DNA from: Ziziphus jujuba
Lineage: Eukaryota > Streptophyta > Magnoliopsida > Rosales > Rhamnaceae
Assembly (NCBI RefSeq): GCF_031755915.1
Contig: NC_083385.1
Coordinates: 13,785,001-13,849,000, forward strand
Length of the DNA: 64,000 nt
Direction: 5' to 3'
The notes under the pieces are model-generated. The model was not told the origin of the DNA. It saw nothing but the letters and a program-made list of their open reading frames with translations, and ran no database searches. Both the position numbers and the translations under genes were made by a program. This document shows positions 1-13,716 of the stretch, in pieces (the stretch's first letter is position 1; each line of letters begins with the position of its first letter).

Positions 1-3000
1 TATGTTTTCTTAAAGTTTACGACATCAAAATAAGATGCTATGTTTGTTTTCAAGTATGGGATATAGATTAAAGGAGGTTTCCTGTATTTTGCTGTTATTG
101 TTGCTCTGTCCTTATCATGACCAAATTTATAAGATTTGAGGAAATATCATTGGTTCTATTATTTTAATAATTATTACCATAAATCATATTCTAATCGATA
201 ATTGATTTTCATCATCAGCTTTTGATAAATGTCGATTGTCGAAGATATACACCGAGTATAAGATAATTAAAACCTCAGCTTGACATTTGAGAGATAATTT
301 TGATCAATTGATATCCATAAATAAAAGAAAAAAAAATTATTATGAAATAATAGTTATATCATAGAGTAATTTACGGGGCTAAAGCCAACTCAGCACTAAT
401 TTTAAACATTTGAATGTTATTAAAATATCAAACTAGCTAGTTGTATCTGGATTTCTAGTGAGGATTTTCAATAAGTTTGTTAGCAAGCTTCCAAAAATTT
501 CTATAATATGGATAAAAGAATGGAAAAGGCCAAAATTCATTGAGAGATCCAGAGCCCAAACATCTCTATTATAACCAATCAATCTCTGTTTAATTAAACT
601 ACTAATAACAATTATTGATGGCTTTTAATTGGAGAATGGTCTAAATCAAATAAATAATACAAAAACAACAAAATCCCCCCAAAATGAAAACCAAGATTTG
701 TTACACCCCTTTTCTATTGTCCATTTGGAACACTTCAACCGGTAATTATCACTTATGATAATTCTCAAATTTTAATACTTGGTAATGAAATTTCCCTTTT
801 TAATTTATAATAAAAACGAAAATGAGTATATTTCCATGGGACCCGTCAAATGTCGGTTGACCCTACGTTCTTATTTTCTCCATCTTTAAGCTGATTTTTT
901 TGTTCACATAATATACTTTTAAATACATGAACTCCACAATCATATACTTTGTTCATACTCTCCCTCTCAAACCTACTCAAAATGTCTTTATATGTCTCAC
1001 AGAAAAACTGACTTTGAAAAAAAATTAAATAATACCATAAAAAATTAAATAATACCATCATAAAAAAAAAAGTGGCTTTTCCTTAGTTTCCGAAACTGTC
1101 ATGACTTATGAGTGTCTTCTTTATAAAAATCAAAAATAAGAAAATTTTGGGTCGTTTTCGGAAAGTAATATTCAAAGGTTAAAAAATAATAATTTTAACA
1201 AAATAGACGGTACTCAATTCTTATCCCCCACCCCCTACACTCGTGCTCTTATGCAGTTACTTATTTTATAACTAAGCTTTTAATATATTAAAAAAAATGA
1301 TTGAATAATTAGTCGTTAAATGGAAAACCCCGTTTCATGATGACGTGTCCACTTATTTTGAATACCCAATCATTGTCGAAACCGTTTTTTGCCTGCTATT
1401 AAACACTCTTTATTTACTTAAATATGTATCCGCTAAAGTATCCAACGCAACGCCAATCCATCATTGACGATACGCATCCAACCGACCGACTGGCTTTATC
1501 TATTGAGATAGCGTAGTGGGGTCCTTTTGCATGGATACAATGACGAAAACCTACGCTGGCCCCGTGAATGAGTACCTATCACAGCCGTACATCTAGATTT
1601 TAAGGGTTAAGATGATGATCACCGGAAAATCCACGCTACCACTACTGCTACTAGTGGGCGGTAAAAAAGGAAAGCCGCTTTTGCAGAGCCAATAAATAAT
1701 AATTAAAAAAATAAAAATCAACGGCCGAAAAACCAGTGGTTGTCTCCCTGGACAAACGGTGTAAATTTAGCCACGTCACAGCTAATCGAAAAGATATGAA
1801 ACCCAAAACAAAAAATTAAAACAAAAGCACAAAAAAAGTCACTTCCAAAGTTTTTATTCCATCGCATCAATAAAATTTCCAATCATAGGGGTCCCTCCAT
1901 GCATACATGGCATGCATATATATCATATATCTCATCAAAAACTTCGAAATTTTTTTTACCCGTATGGCCCACTTTGGATGTATATTATATGCATGCATGT
2001 CCATGAATGGTTGTAATGTGATGAATGGTGGGGATGGGATGGGTGTGGGGTAGAGATATAGAGAGAGATAAAAAGAGAGAGATTTCTCCCCAATAAAGGT
2101 TAATAATGATTACAAATGGGGTCATGATGGCAACGCCTCCTTTTCTTAGAAATAAATGATTAAATACCCCATTTAATTGAGAAAATGGAAAGCTGAAAAA
2201 AAAGAAAAAGAAAAAGAAAAATATAGAAATAGCTAAATAACACACACCCCACAAGACTGCGCAGCCACAGCCGCCATTTCCTTTCTTCTTCCGTTTTTTG
2301 TTTATTATTATGATTCATTTATTTTTATTTCATTTTTTTGTGTTTATTACTATATTTATTTAATTTCCCTTTATTATTTACTACCACCACTATTCCATGT
2401 ATTTATAGATAGAAAGAGGGAAAAAATAAATTAAAAAAGGTTATATAAACAGAGGAGAGAAGAGATAAAGACAATTAAAAAAAAAAAAAAAGAAAGCACG
2501 GAATTAAATAAAAAGCGTGGGAGGAGAGAAAGTTAAGAGGGAAGAGAAATAGAAAAAAGAAGTGGAAAGAGTGGGGATTCTAGAAAGAGAAAGAAAAAAA
2601 AAAAAAAAAAAAGGGCCAAAAATCAGGTATTTAAAGGCACCGTAAGGGCACTTGTACCTCTGCAATGATGATCTACTCACAACCTAAGAGAAAGACGAGA
2701 GAGGAGAAGAAAGAAAGAAAGAAACTGAACGCCCTCCCAAAATAACCACAAACCCCACTCAAACCAACCCACCCCCCATCTTCCACGTTTTATCTTTCTT
2801 TATTTTATTATAATATTTTATGAATTCTGTGATCATATATGAACTGGGTCTCTTACTCTTCTAGTTTTTCTCAAATTTCGAAGCCTACTATGCTCTTTAG
2901 CTTTTATTGCTTATAACACACGCTATTCAGGCTATTTCACGGCCTTGAAATTGGGAAAAAAAAAAAAAAAAAACTTTTCTCTCTATCGGATTAGCTTACC

Positions 3001-3036
3001 CCTGTTTTACCCTCCAGCTTTTCCTAATCATATATC
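1..3036. other. Intergenic and promoter region upstream of the HOOKLESS1-like gene
   Basis: AT-rich DNA with no coding frame that I can support. ACGT-core motifs occur at about 1342 (TGACGTGTCC) and 1773 (CCACGTCA), typical of bZIP or bHLH sites but unproven. From about 2440 to 2740 there is a long purine-rich (A/G) stretch with poly-A tracts and GAAA repeats, just upstream of the promoter. Short open frames here are low-complexity T/A-rich shadows. Confidence 0.6.
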
Positions 3037-3039
3037 CTC

Positions 3040-3047
3040 TATAAATA
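3040..3047 (+). promoter_or_regulatory. Probable TATA box of the HOOKLESS1-like gene
   Basis: TATAAATA lies about 130 bases before the start codon at 3170, which would give a leader of roughly 95 bases. Another TATATAAA-like element near 2444 is a less likely alternative with a much longer leader. Confidence 0.45.
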
Positions 3048-3169
3048 TCACCCCCATCAGTTTGCAACTCCACAATCGCAGTATTGGGTTGTGTTTTACA
3101 CTTTGGTCGGTTCTTAGTAGTTCTTGGTTTTGAGATTTGCTACTAGTAGTAGTAGTAGTACTAGAGAAC

Positions 3170-4928
3170 ATGGTGGGCGAGAAATATGCAAATAGAATAA
3201 TAGTGGTAAGAGAGTTCGACCCAAAAAAAGATGCTTTGGGCGTAGAAGATGTAGAAAGGAGGTGCGAAGTTGGACCCAGTGGGAAGCTTTCCCTGTTTAT
3301 CGACCTCATGGGTGACCCGATTTGCAGGGTCCGTAACTCACCTGCCTATCTTATGCTGGTAAAAATAACTCCCCCTACTATTCCATGCCCACCACTATTC
3401 ATAAACACATAAAACACAAATATTTGTCCCTTTTAAAGTCTTTTTCTTTTTGTCTTTATTATTATTGTTATTATTATTAAGGAAGAAAAACCAAAAGAAA
3501 GAAAAAGTTTGTTCCTCTTCTTTAAACGCTCCCACTCTATCTTGAATTTCTATTGCTTTCTATCTTTTTAGAGTATCAGAAAACATTTATATAAAGTATT
3601 TAACGTGGTGGTGTTTTCTACGTGTTTCTTTTTTGGCTTTGTCAAAATGGGAATAAACAGGTGGCTGAGATGGGAGAAGAGAAAGAGATAGTTGGGATCA
3701 TTAGAGGTTGCATCAAAACCGTTACATGCGGCAAGAAAGTCTCCAGAAATGGAAAAAACAGCAACGAAATTCCTTCAAAACCCATCCCTGTATACACTAA
3801 ACTCGCTTACATATTAGGCCTCCGTGTCTCTCCTTCGCATAGGTACTGCTTACCTTTGTTTTATGATCAAACTTTTTTGTTCTTTTATTAAATTATTCAA
3901 AATCCAAATATGGACTTCGAAAAGTGACCCATTATCTTAAATTATTATTTTTTAATGACACAAAAAAAAATAAAAACGTACCCTCCAATTATTAGGTCTT
4001 AATTTTTTAAATACCCATAAATTTGTTTGTTTAATTAATTATATTTATTATTTTGGATGGATATAGGAGGATGGGAATAGGGCTAAAGCTGGTGGATAGA
4101 TTGGAGGAGTGGTTTAGGGAAAATGGAGCTGAATATTCATACATAGCAACCGAAAACGACAACCAAGCTTCCGTTAAGCTCTTCACCGACAAATGCGCCT
4201 ATTCAAAGTTCCGTACGCCATCAATCCTTGTCAACCCTGTGTACGCCCACCGGGTTAGGGTCCCGTCCCGGGTCACCATCATCCAACTCGACTCGTCCGA
4301 CGCCGAGTTGCTCTACAGGAAACGGTTCTCCACCACCGAGTTCTTCCCCCGCGACATTGACTCGGTCCTCAACAACAAGCTCAGCCTCGGCACTTTCCTA
4401 GCCGTGCCACGTGGCACCTACTCGGCCGAATCGTGGGCTGGGTCGTCCGCTTTCCTGGCCAACCCGCCCGAGTCCTGGACGGTGCTCAGCGTCTGGAACT
4501 GCAAAGACGTTTTCACGCTCGAGGTGCGAGGCGCGTCGTTGGTGAAGCGCGCGTTGGCGAAAACGACCCGGATCCTCGACCGGGCATTGCCCTGGTTGGG
4601 GTTGCCTTCTGTGCCGGAGGTATTCAGGCCGTTCGGGCTTCACTTTTTATACGGTCTGGGAGGGGAAGGGCCACACGAGGTGAAGATGATGAAGGCGCTG
4701 TGTGCGTACGCGCACAATTTGGCGAAAGATCGTGGGTGCGGGGTGGTGGCGACTGAGGTGTCAAGTCGCGAACCGCTTAGGTTAGGAATTCCACACTGGA
4801 AGAGGCTATCGTGCACCGAGGATTTATGGTGCATTAAGAGGCTCGTGGACTACAGTGACGGCTCCGTCGGTGACTGGACCAAGTCACCACCTGGCTTGTC
4901 CATTTTCGTCGATCCCAGAGAGTTCTAA
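3170..4928 (+). CDS. HLS1: HOOKLESS1-like GNAT-family N-acetyltransferase
   Basis: Three exons, 3170-3358, 3661-3842 and 4067-4928, join in phase with GT-AG introns to give about 410 residues; Arabidopsis HLS1 is about 403. Conserved stretches seen include VEDVERRCEVGPSGKLSLF near the N-terminus, EIVGIIRGCIKTVTCG in exon 2, and the acetyl-CoA binding motif R-R-M-G-I-G across the exon 2/3 junction (about residues 124-129). The GNAT fold should fill the first 180 residues; the rest is the HLS1-specific C-terminal region. In Arabidopsis HLS1 is a nuclear putative histone acetyltransferase needed for the apical hook, acting downstream of ethylene and auxin. The start at 3170 fits the family better than the in-frame start at 3137, which would add a valine-rich run. 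Exon 3 is strikingly GC-rich (about 4190-4760) beside AT-rich flanks. Family assignment is firm; true HLS1 versus an HLS1-like paralogue is inferred. Confidence 0.93.
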
Positions 4929-7900
4929 ATTTCGTATAGAATCCAAACTGGTCCTGACGAGGAAAAAAAAAAAAAAAATCCACTCCTTTTTTATTTTATT
5001 TAACTTTTTTGGTATGTTGTAGCTTTTTTATTTTTTTTTATTTTTATTTTTTTTCTTTTTATTCTTGCAGAGCAGAGTAAAAGATTTTGTGGGTGAGAAA
5101 AAGATAATGCCTTTTTGTTGTAAAATGGAATATCCCCCACTTTTTTATTTTTTTTATTTGTTTTGTTTGTTTTTTTGAAAATTTTTTTTTCTTGTAAATG
5201 GATGTCTTTTTAGATCCTCTTCTAGCCAAACGCAGCCTTATGTTGGTGTGGTTTGTGGGGTTGCACTATCTGATCTTTTTGGGAAAATGCCTTTTTTTAC
5301 TTCATAATATTCTAAAGTCGCATAAACAAAGAGAGGAAATTCCTATAGGAAAGATTGAGTAGTATTTGGAATATCCCTTTTTTTGAAGCTGTGAATGTGT
5401 AGTAGAAAAGTTTCCCAATCAACTTTTTAGAACCATATCGTTTTGTCCTAGATTTTATGCTCTATGGAGCTAAGCTACTACTCCCTTATCATACTTTCTT
5501 TATTTCACTTTTTTGGTTGATTAAGTTCATGTTACCCTTCTAATTAAGGGCCAGTGAGAGTATAATATATAATTTAATGTGGACCTGTGTCTAAATATAG
5601 TTAAAGATTGTCATTATACATTTTGGTATGTATATATATATAAATTATAAACATACCTATAACTTAATCTATCTATATATAAATATTGATGATTATTCAT
5701 ATGACAAGATGTAATATGTGGGGTACTTTTTATGGATGAAGTTTGGTGGGTTTTTGGGATTCTGTCTTTTGGAGAGTTTGCTTTTTTCCAAATGATGATG
5801 GTGAAATGGAAATGAAATTTGGCTTTTAGCTGCTTGTATGTGAGTTTTTGGGAAGATAATAAAAACTAAGACTCAGCCAAAGAACAAGAACAAGTGGGTA
5901 TATATATATTGAGGTAGTTGTTTCCTCGTCTCTTCCTTTATAAGCTTTCTCTTTCACTTTCTACTTCTTCATCTTTGGTGCTTCAGATTAAGACCTTTGG
6001 AATTGGACCCCTTAACCATTCTGTGAGGTTCTTGATTGTGACGCTATTGAACTTGTGATCCATCTCTTATTATTTTACATATTAGAGAAAAAATTTTAAG
6101 TTTCTTTTTTTTTAATAGGTTGGGGAAGCGGATTTTCACATAAGTGGTCATTGAAATGGATGTTTCAAAGGGGACATAAATACCATTTTATTAGCAAGTG
6201 GAAGTTTAATTCTATTATTTTATCTGGATGGAGGAGCATATGGTAGACAATACCAACCAAAAAGTAGGGAAGTGAGATTTTTTAAACTTTTTTTTAGCTT
6301 TTTTGAAGGGAAAAAAAAAAAACTGATAAGATTTGTACTTAATATTAAGCATTTGAATAATAATCCCACCTTTTTGACAATTTATAGTGGCAGACCCAAA
6401 TAGATGCAGCAGTCGATGACACTTAAAACAGTTGAAGAATCATATGCATAAAGGGGATTTAGATCATGAACCATTGACAGAAAATTGGGTGTTCAATTGG
6501 TGCGTTTTGGTGTTTCACGGGGATTGCGTTAAATATTTTAATAATAATAATAAGATCATGATATTCATGAGATGAAATTGGTTGAAACAACAAATTAATG
6601 TGAATGGTATGAGCCGCTTGCTTGAATCGAAATTAATATTATCTACATTTTACTGCATTTTTATCAAATATATATGAGTGACTTCCAGCTGGGACGGCTT
6701 AAGGATATAAATCCAGTATTTGCACCAAGAAAACCAAGATAACTTTCTTTGTCTCATACATGCTCTTTGTGGCTGCAGGACTTTTTAGGTATAGTAGCTT
6801 TAATTGGATTCATACTAAAAAAAAAACCAAACAAAACAAACACAAAAAACGAAAAAAAAAAAAAAAACCTTTTTTCGAGAATCATACGACGGACTTATTA
6901 ATATTTTTGTTCATATTTGCTTCTGTTTTGCCATCTTCTGAAAACAAATAAATGATGAGGCATTTTCTACAAGTTTATAAGTAGAAAGTTTCGATGAAAA
7001 ACTATTTGAAATTTTTGCGAATCAGAATCACTTATATATAATTGGTCATTTTCCAATGCCATTTTGGAAGATTTTTGTTGATACTTGTTCAGCTTTTTGG
7101 ATTGGAAATCGAATGTGTTCTGAGGCAATCTAAATCAGAATGTTATCATGTTGTTTCCGTATTGTCAAAAACATATTTTACAGTGACAAGCAATTTTTAT
7201 ATCTCCATGTCAAATCTAATATTTGAAAAGATAAATAGAGATTATATATGCTTTTGTGAATCACATTATTATAACCCAAGGTGATAATGCTAATTAAAAT
7301 ATTAAGTTTACCACTATCAATCTTATAATCTGACCTTTTTGTAAAGATAACATAGTCCAATTATAAACAATTAATATTGGCTTAGTTCCATTTCATTCAA
7401 TTTCACTTTGCTTTTTTTTTTTTTTCTTTTTTAAAGTAATTTTTAATAAAAATTACCACACTACCGCACCTTTCTTGTTTTTTTGGAGTTTACATGTAAA
7501 CACCCAATTAATTGTAAAAGATGAAACAGACACAAAAGTTATGAGTCTTTATTTATTTATATATTTATTTTTTTGTGATTGGGTGTGGGGGGACACAATG
7601 TACGACTAATTCAAGGATAATTTCGAAATCGACTTAATTAATTTCATGCTCAAAACTTAACTCTTGTATTTAATACATTGAACTTCACTTCTTAAAAATC
7701 TTATCTTAAAATTCTGAAAAAGGTTTCCATGGAGCTGGACAACCAATTATTTTTTTGGTAATACAGTTATTGTTAATTAAAAAAAAATTGAAAAACATTA
7801 AATTTGCATTTGGAGAAGATTAGATTATTCAAAAATTAAAGAAACACACCCCAAAAAAAAATAAAAAAATTAAATAAATAAATAAGGAGTATAAATTAGT

Positions 7901-9870
7901 CAAGTTGTAGGCGTGAAAGGTGCTGGTGTTAGGCAACTATTGACCTAGGTTTTGTTTCATTAATGCCAAGTAAACCAAATTATATAATTGAACGCTAATT
8001 AATTAAGACTGTCAAGGTGTGGAAGCTAACTATCCAGGCTAGTGCACTTCCAAGTTCACCAAGAAAAGATGTTTCCGAAAAGAAAAGTCTACCGAAATTG
8101 AAAAGGCTATGTAAGAATTTGATCATTGGGCCGGTTTACTTTTCTTCTTTTCATTCTTTAATTTGTCACACTGAAAAAGAATAATAATAATAATTTTGTT
8201 GTGGTTTAGGTATTTGAGGAGGAGTGGGTGTTAAGAAATTTACAGTGACAAAATGTTTAGTCAAATTTGGTCGGCAATTTGTTTATGATTATTCGCTATT
8301 TTCCTTATCCTGTTTTTATGGTCTTTTCTTGGTGAGTCAATGGCCTAACGGCTATTGTGGATTTTAGTCATTAAAAACGTACACTCTCTTTGATTTCTCT
8401 ATCTCTTTGGAAAATTAGGAGATTAACAAGGATTTGATAATATTGGTAGGTGATGTTTGATGTGAATGTTGGATAAAAACCAAAATAAAAAGCTTGTGAA
8501 AGAGCATCTTCTTCTTTTGAGGTGGTCCACTTTGTTTTAATCGATTGCTTTTGTCTTTGGAATCCCATAGGAAAAAATAAATAAATAAATAAATAATTCT
8601 ATGACAAATTGAAATGAAGAAACAACAAACCCACATTGACTTGATGTCTTCGTTTAAAAAAAATTTAAAATAAAATTCTTTGCCTTAATCATGTAAAGAT
8701 TTTTTGGATTTTTTAAGTTAAAACTCGGTTAAACTTGTCGCTAATGAACATTGGAGAAGGTACTTTGAATGGTTCTTGAGCTTTCAAAATTAAAGATCAA
8801 GTCAAGGTCAATTCATTAAGGATTTTTTTTTTTTTATTAAAGCCTAGACTTATCCTTAAAGAATTACGCAGTCAAAATTTAAAAAAAAAAAATAAAAAAA
8901 AAAAAGCGTTTACGGTGCTCTATTACTCTTTCCGATAAAGAGAACATGGACTTTTTAATTTTTCTTTTCTAAATTCACTTGTTATTTAGGGCTTAATGTG
9001 CTCGCCCAGAGCCTGGGCCCATGGGCTTTGGCAGTTCTCCGTTACATCTCCTTTCAAGGCCTACTTTAGTTCTACGAGGTTGGTGGGGCTTGAACTTCAG
9101 AAAAGCGATCCCCATATTCAAATTGGAGTTGACACTTGACACTTGAAAGGGTAGCCATTGGATTGGTAAGTATTCATATTTATATTTGAAAGACTGTCGA
9201 TCTAAATTATGAAAAATTGATAATTTTTTATTATTAAAATAGTTACATAATAAAAAATAAGATATTTTAATATACAATGGAAAATTAATTAGAGATAATT
9301 ATTTAAGCGAATGCAATGATTAACTAAATTTATTGTAGAATTATAGAGAACTTAGTATCGTTTTATGATGCTTTTTTAAAATATAGCGCCTCTTTTGTCT
9401 AACGGATCACCATCGACAAATATAAAAAAGGCAAATGATTTTATTTTATTTTTTAAAACAAGTCCAGCATAAGCATTTTTATTTTATTCTTTATTTATTT
9501 AATTTTATTTTCCATGATATATTATAACTTCTCTCTCATTCCTTTTTTTTTTTTGTTTTAAAAAAAAAACATTTTTTTTTCCCCAAACATCTAGTTTTCA
9601 CTTATGCTTGGCATCAATGAGTTTTTTTATTTGATTTGAGAGAAAAAACGAAAACTATGCCTTCCTGTAAGAAATATGAATATTAAGTAATAATTTTACC
9701 TCCTCCATCTAAATTGCCATGTATTTTACCCTGCATGTATTTTGATCTTAAACCCACTGCTTACTTTTACCTCTCTTTTTTTTTTTTTTGGGTTGAAAAA
9801 ACAGCATATTAAAGATGCTTTAATAAATTGATTTGAAAAACAAAACAAAGCTTTTATAAAATTTTAGGAT
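4929..9870. other. Intergenic region between the HLS1-like and NPY-like genes
   Basis: The 3' end of the HLS1-like transcript should lie in the first few hundred bases, where T-rich runs occur. The remainder is AT-rich with poly-A/poly-T tracts and an (AAAT)n microsatellite at about 8575-8597. No coding exon with family similarity was seen. The last part (about 9870-10173) may be 3' untranslated sequence of the NPY-like gene. Confidence 0.6.
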
Positions 9871-10173
9871 AAAGAAAATGGTACAAAATCAATTATTTTG
9901 GGTCCTTTCTACAAGTCTAGGCCTCTGCCTTAACGGCCTCATTGTTAAGCCGGCCCAGGTAATTAGACAACAATGTGATGGTCGGCATTTCTTAATGCTA
10001 ACAGGGAATGAAAGATTTCATGATCATAGAACACCTCTATTTCCCAGAAATCCAGTGAAAAATCAACTACAAGATGTCAGCGGATTCTAATTTCCTAATG
10101 TCAATTTGAGTGAGAATAATTTTTACAAGCCAAAAAGCCCATGCTTCTACTCTGCTAAGCATGCTGCTTTTTA

Positions 10174-13100
10174 CTAAGATACTGAATGCCTCCTACTTCT
10201 TGAATGATTGGATTTTGTTTCTTCTGCATTAGTAGAACCAGGGCTCTCTGATGTGTCTGAACTGCTGCTAATTTCACCATTCCTTTCTTTGCCTGACCAT
10301 AGCTTAGAAAATATCTTTTTGGACACAAGCAAACCTTTCATTTTGCCGGAAGCAAGTTTTTCAGCATTACTTTTGGTCCCATCATTCTCATTTCTATTAC
10401 TCACAACTCCGCCATCAGCGGCTCCTAACCTTAGAGTTGCAAGCTCCCCTTTTAAAGCCTTGATTTCCTCTGCAGTTGGCATAGCGTCCCAGTCCTCTTC
10501 TGTGTTTGTTGTGGTAGATCTCGAACTCCCACGAGACCCACCAGGGAGTAAAGCCCTGATGGACCCTGGCAGATCTGGTGTGCTGTTGCCGGCAGATGTT
10601 GTCGCCCTAACTTGCTCAAAGAAGAGGACTTGCACTACCACTCGCAAGGGCAGCCGCTCATTTTGCACAGCATGCATGCAGGCATCTGCTGACAACTTCC
10701 TGCAGTCCATCAACCTACATATTCTCTTCCTCTCACTCTTACTGATCCCTGGGTGTTCCTGCATGAGAACACAACTATTAAGGGCCTATAACACCACTTA
10801 AACCAAAACACTTGATATGATTTGGATATAGACCCTACAAACTATGTGTGTTTTAAGTGATATAAATTCCCAGTAATGCATTTGATATCTATAAAGTTAT
10901 CTCAAGTCCATTCTACTTGAATATAAAGGTTAAAGGAGGAAACTGCAGTCTGAAAGGTATAATTGGTACGGTATGTCTTCAGCGATTGAAGGCATGACTA
11001 GAATGTAGTTGAACTCACCTTTAGATACATGTCAATGGCACGGTAAAGCCCATCATGAGATGATCTTGAGAAGTTTGATACCATTTCGGCAAGACTTACA
11101 AACTTTGACAAAGGTAAGTTGGGATCGCGTGCAATTTCAGCAAGGTAACCATCAATGAGCTTTGCTACCATAGCTTTGGAAGCATCTGATATAAACCCTG
11201 GGCTTCTGATCTCATGGAAATCATTTTCCATGAGAGGATCAGTCCGAGCAATATTTCCATTTGTCAAAAACTCTTCAACCAGGCTTTGAACTATATCTAC
11301 ATCATAAATTGTAGTTTCGTCAGCTGGGGCTCGAAGTAGTAAATCAGACACTGTTGCCTCTTCAAATTGCTGGCTGATTCTTTTCATTAACTCATGTCTT
11401 TCCACCTCCCCGCATTCTAACAGTATTGCGGCTCTTAACAACTTAAGCAAGAAACTGCATGGGGCACTGCCTTTCTCTGAGGGAAGAAGGTGCACAATAG
11501 TCTCTACCAAATATTTACTTTTCATGATATCACCACCCTGAATGATACCCTTGGCAAAACCTGGCAGCTTTCTGAGAGTATATGCATGTAAGGATTCTCC
11601 AATCACATCATTAGAGATTTTGCCTTTTGCCTTAATTGTTGTAATGCCCCGTTTGTACAAATCAAGATGAAGTTCACAAAGGTCTTCTACCCACCAGTCC
11701 TTTGGAACCATCTGGTGTTTTCTCACACCATTCCAGTGAGGATCATTCCCATTCTCAGATGGTAGCTTCTTTCTGTTATAGGTGTATGACCACTCCACCT
11801 TGGAAGTTTCAATGGAAGCTTTGGAAGCAATGGAGTCGAGGCAGTGACTCACAATTTTAAGTTCCTCAGACCATGGAAGAAGAGACCTTGTTGTCTGAAG
11901 AACAATAATTGAGTCTTTCCAGCTTCGAAAGATGCTGGAGTTGAGGAATACTTCAACCTTGTAAATAAGGTTTCCTTTGTCAACAGTTTCATACATCTCA
12001 AGGTACTCTGCAGCACATCGAGCTGCAACCACATTGTAAGCATTCAGAGTGACCGTCATACCATAGCAGAACTTGGCGCATATCTCAAAAGCGGCAGGTC
12101 CACCGGGAAAATCATGAATATGGATTTCATCACCATTTTCCTCACTCGTTGTTGCAACCAATTTCTGCAGGCGCGCACTCTTGGACAATAGTGGAAACTA
12201 CATATATATTACATAGAATTAGGACAAGCAAATAAGGATAAGTAATGAAGAGCGGATGAAGAGACACCATTTTGATGCTTTTCCCTCAGCAAAAACCATA
12301 ATGAATTCAATGATATGGACTAATCAGGGGAACTTCTTTTAACAAATAGCATGAAATCTAGCTCCCCATTCCCAAACCATGAAATAATGTTGCGACATGA
12401 ACAGGATAATGGACATGACTACCCATCAACTTCAGAACCAGGATAAACAGACCTGATTCTCACGCTGGGATAGTGAGTACCCTATAATTCCTATTGGTTA
12501 AGAAATTAAGCCCGTAAATAATAATTAAAATACTGTGGCAAAACAAATGCTTTACATACCTTATGCAGATAGAACTTCACACCACCTACATTAACAACTA
12601 TGTCTGTTGCCAACTCAGTTGCCACATACCTATAAGCACAAATGTTCCTCTGGTTATTCAACAGAAATCTTGATGAAAACTTTCCTTAATTTGAATCACA
12701 ACAAAATAAGCAGAACAGAAAAAACACGGACCCCAAGTTATGGTATGTTCAAAGTTTCCCTAAATTGTTCATTCCTAATTACCGAATGCTCAACTTACAT
12801 TATTGTAGCTTGAACATAATTTTGTAAAGTCAATTTAGAAAGGAAAAGATTACTGAATCTCGAAAAGAATCCTAAGCCAATTCTAAAATAATTTAATAGA
12901 TCAGTTTAATAATTTGTGACAGTTAATAATTTGTTAATAATCACAACAATATAATAATACCGCCCCATAACTAAGCTATATACGTCAACTCCATCAGTGA
13001 TATCTGAAAACATGTTGGCAGAGATATGCCCTTGGTTGAAGTGCTAGCATGTTAAAAAATAATGTTAAGAATAACCAGGGATCTATTACACCCGATTAAG

Positions 13101-13716
13101 CTATGTTTTACAACATTCCATTCTCAAAAGCTTTGAGCTTAATAAGATGGTCCCTCTAAAGTGCTATAAAACAAAAAAAAAAAAAAAAGACGGAATACAT
13201 TACCATGTGAAAATATGTTTGTATTTCTTCAAATTATTAGCTAACATTAACAGTAAATCCATGCTTAAAAGTTTAGAGAAATTAAAGCAGGAAAATTATA
13301 ATATAAAAAATGGACCAGTTCCTTATTATTACATTGTGAGATAAAAAGGTTAAATCCTGTACCATTCTTGAGTGAAGCTTTAGCATGATTCTTCAATAAA
13401 GCAATGCATGACCTAAAGTATTTAAGGAATAAAAAAATTTAACTCAAAATTTTGATTTTACCGCAAAATTTAACTCCTGAGTAATTTAAGAGAAAAAGCA
13501 TATGAAAGGGAGAGGAGGAGGAAAAAAAAAAAAAAAAAAAAAAAGCAAAAGATGCCAAGAAGCATGTTAAAACACATGTTAATCAACACAACCCAAGGAA
13601 AACACACCCAAAACAAATTTACAGCAGCAAATAGAAGAAGTGTCCCATACTCACCTAATATTGTCACCATCAGTCTGAAATGAATCAGGCTTCGATCCAA
13701 GTTTCATAAACTTCAT
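10174..13716 (-). CDS. NPY5: NPY-clade BTB/NPH3 protein (NPY3/NPY5-like)
   Basis: Four coding exons on the minus strand, 13716-13655, 12629-12560, 12197-11019 and 10758-10174, splice in phase to 631 residues, close to the Arabidopsis family length (about 600-640). The start [14 protein letters not shown] is the signature N-terminus of the NPY clade. A BTB domain follows (about residues 28-110, ending in [16 protein letters not shown]), then the NPH3 domain (about 200-480, with [18 protein letters not shown] and [20 protein letters not shown]). The tail is serine-rich ([11 protein letters not shown]). NPY proteins act with PID-type AGC kinases in auxin-controlled organogenesis and root gravitropism, at the plasma membrane, and BTB-NPH3 proteins may serve as CUL3 adaptors. 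Exon 3 opens with TTT at 12197, so the apparent start near 12188 is not the real one. NPY2 is the nearest alternative; neighbouring genes favour NPY3/NPY5. Confidence 0.93.

Noticed and set aside
1985..2254. 89-codon minus-strand frame with poly-phenylalanine
   Set aside because: It is the translation of A/G simple repeats in the HLS1 upstream region.
3137..3169. Upstream in-frame ATG adding MLLVVVVVLEN to the HLS1-like protein
   Set aside because: The added residues are encoded by a TAG/GTA trinucleotide run and have no counterpart in the family; the start at 3170 is closer to the conserved N-terminus.
4398..4834. Minus-strand and alternative-frame ORFs in HLS1 exon 3
   Set aside because: They arise from the GC-rich composition of that exon, which depletes stop codons; no family similarity.
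10208..10801. 197-codon plus-strand frame over the last exon of the NPY-like gene
   Set aside because: It is antisense to a well-supported exon encoding the conserved NPH3 end and serine-rich tail.
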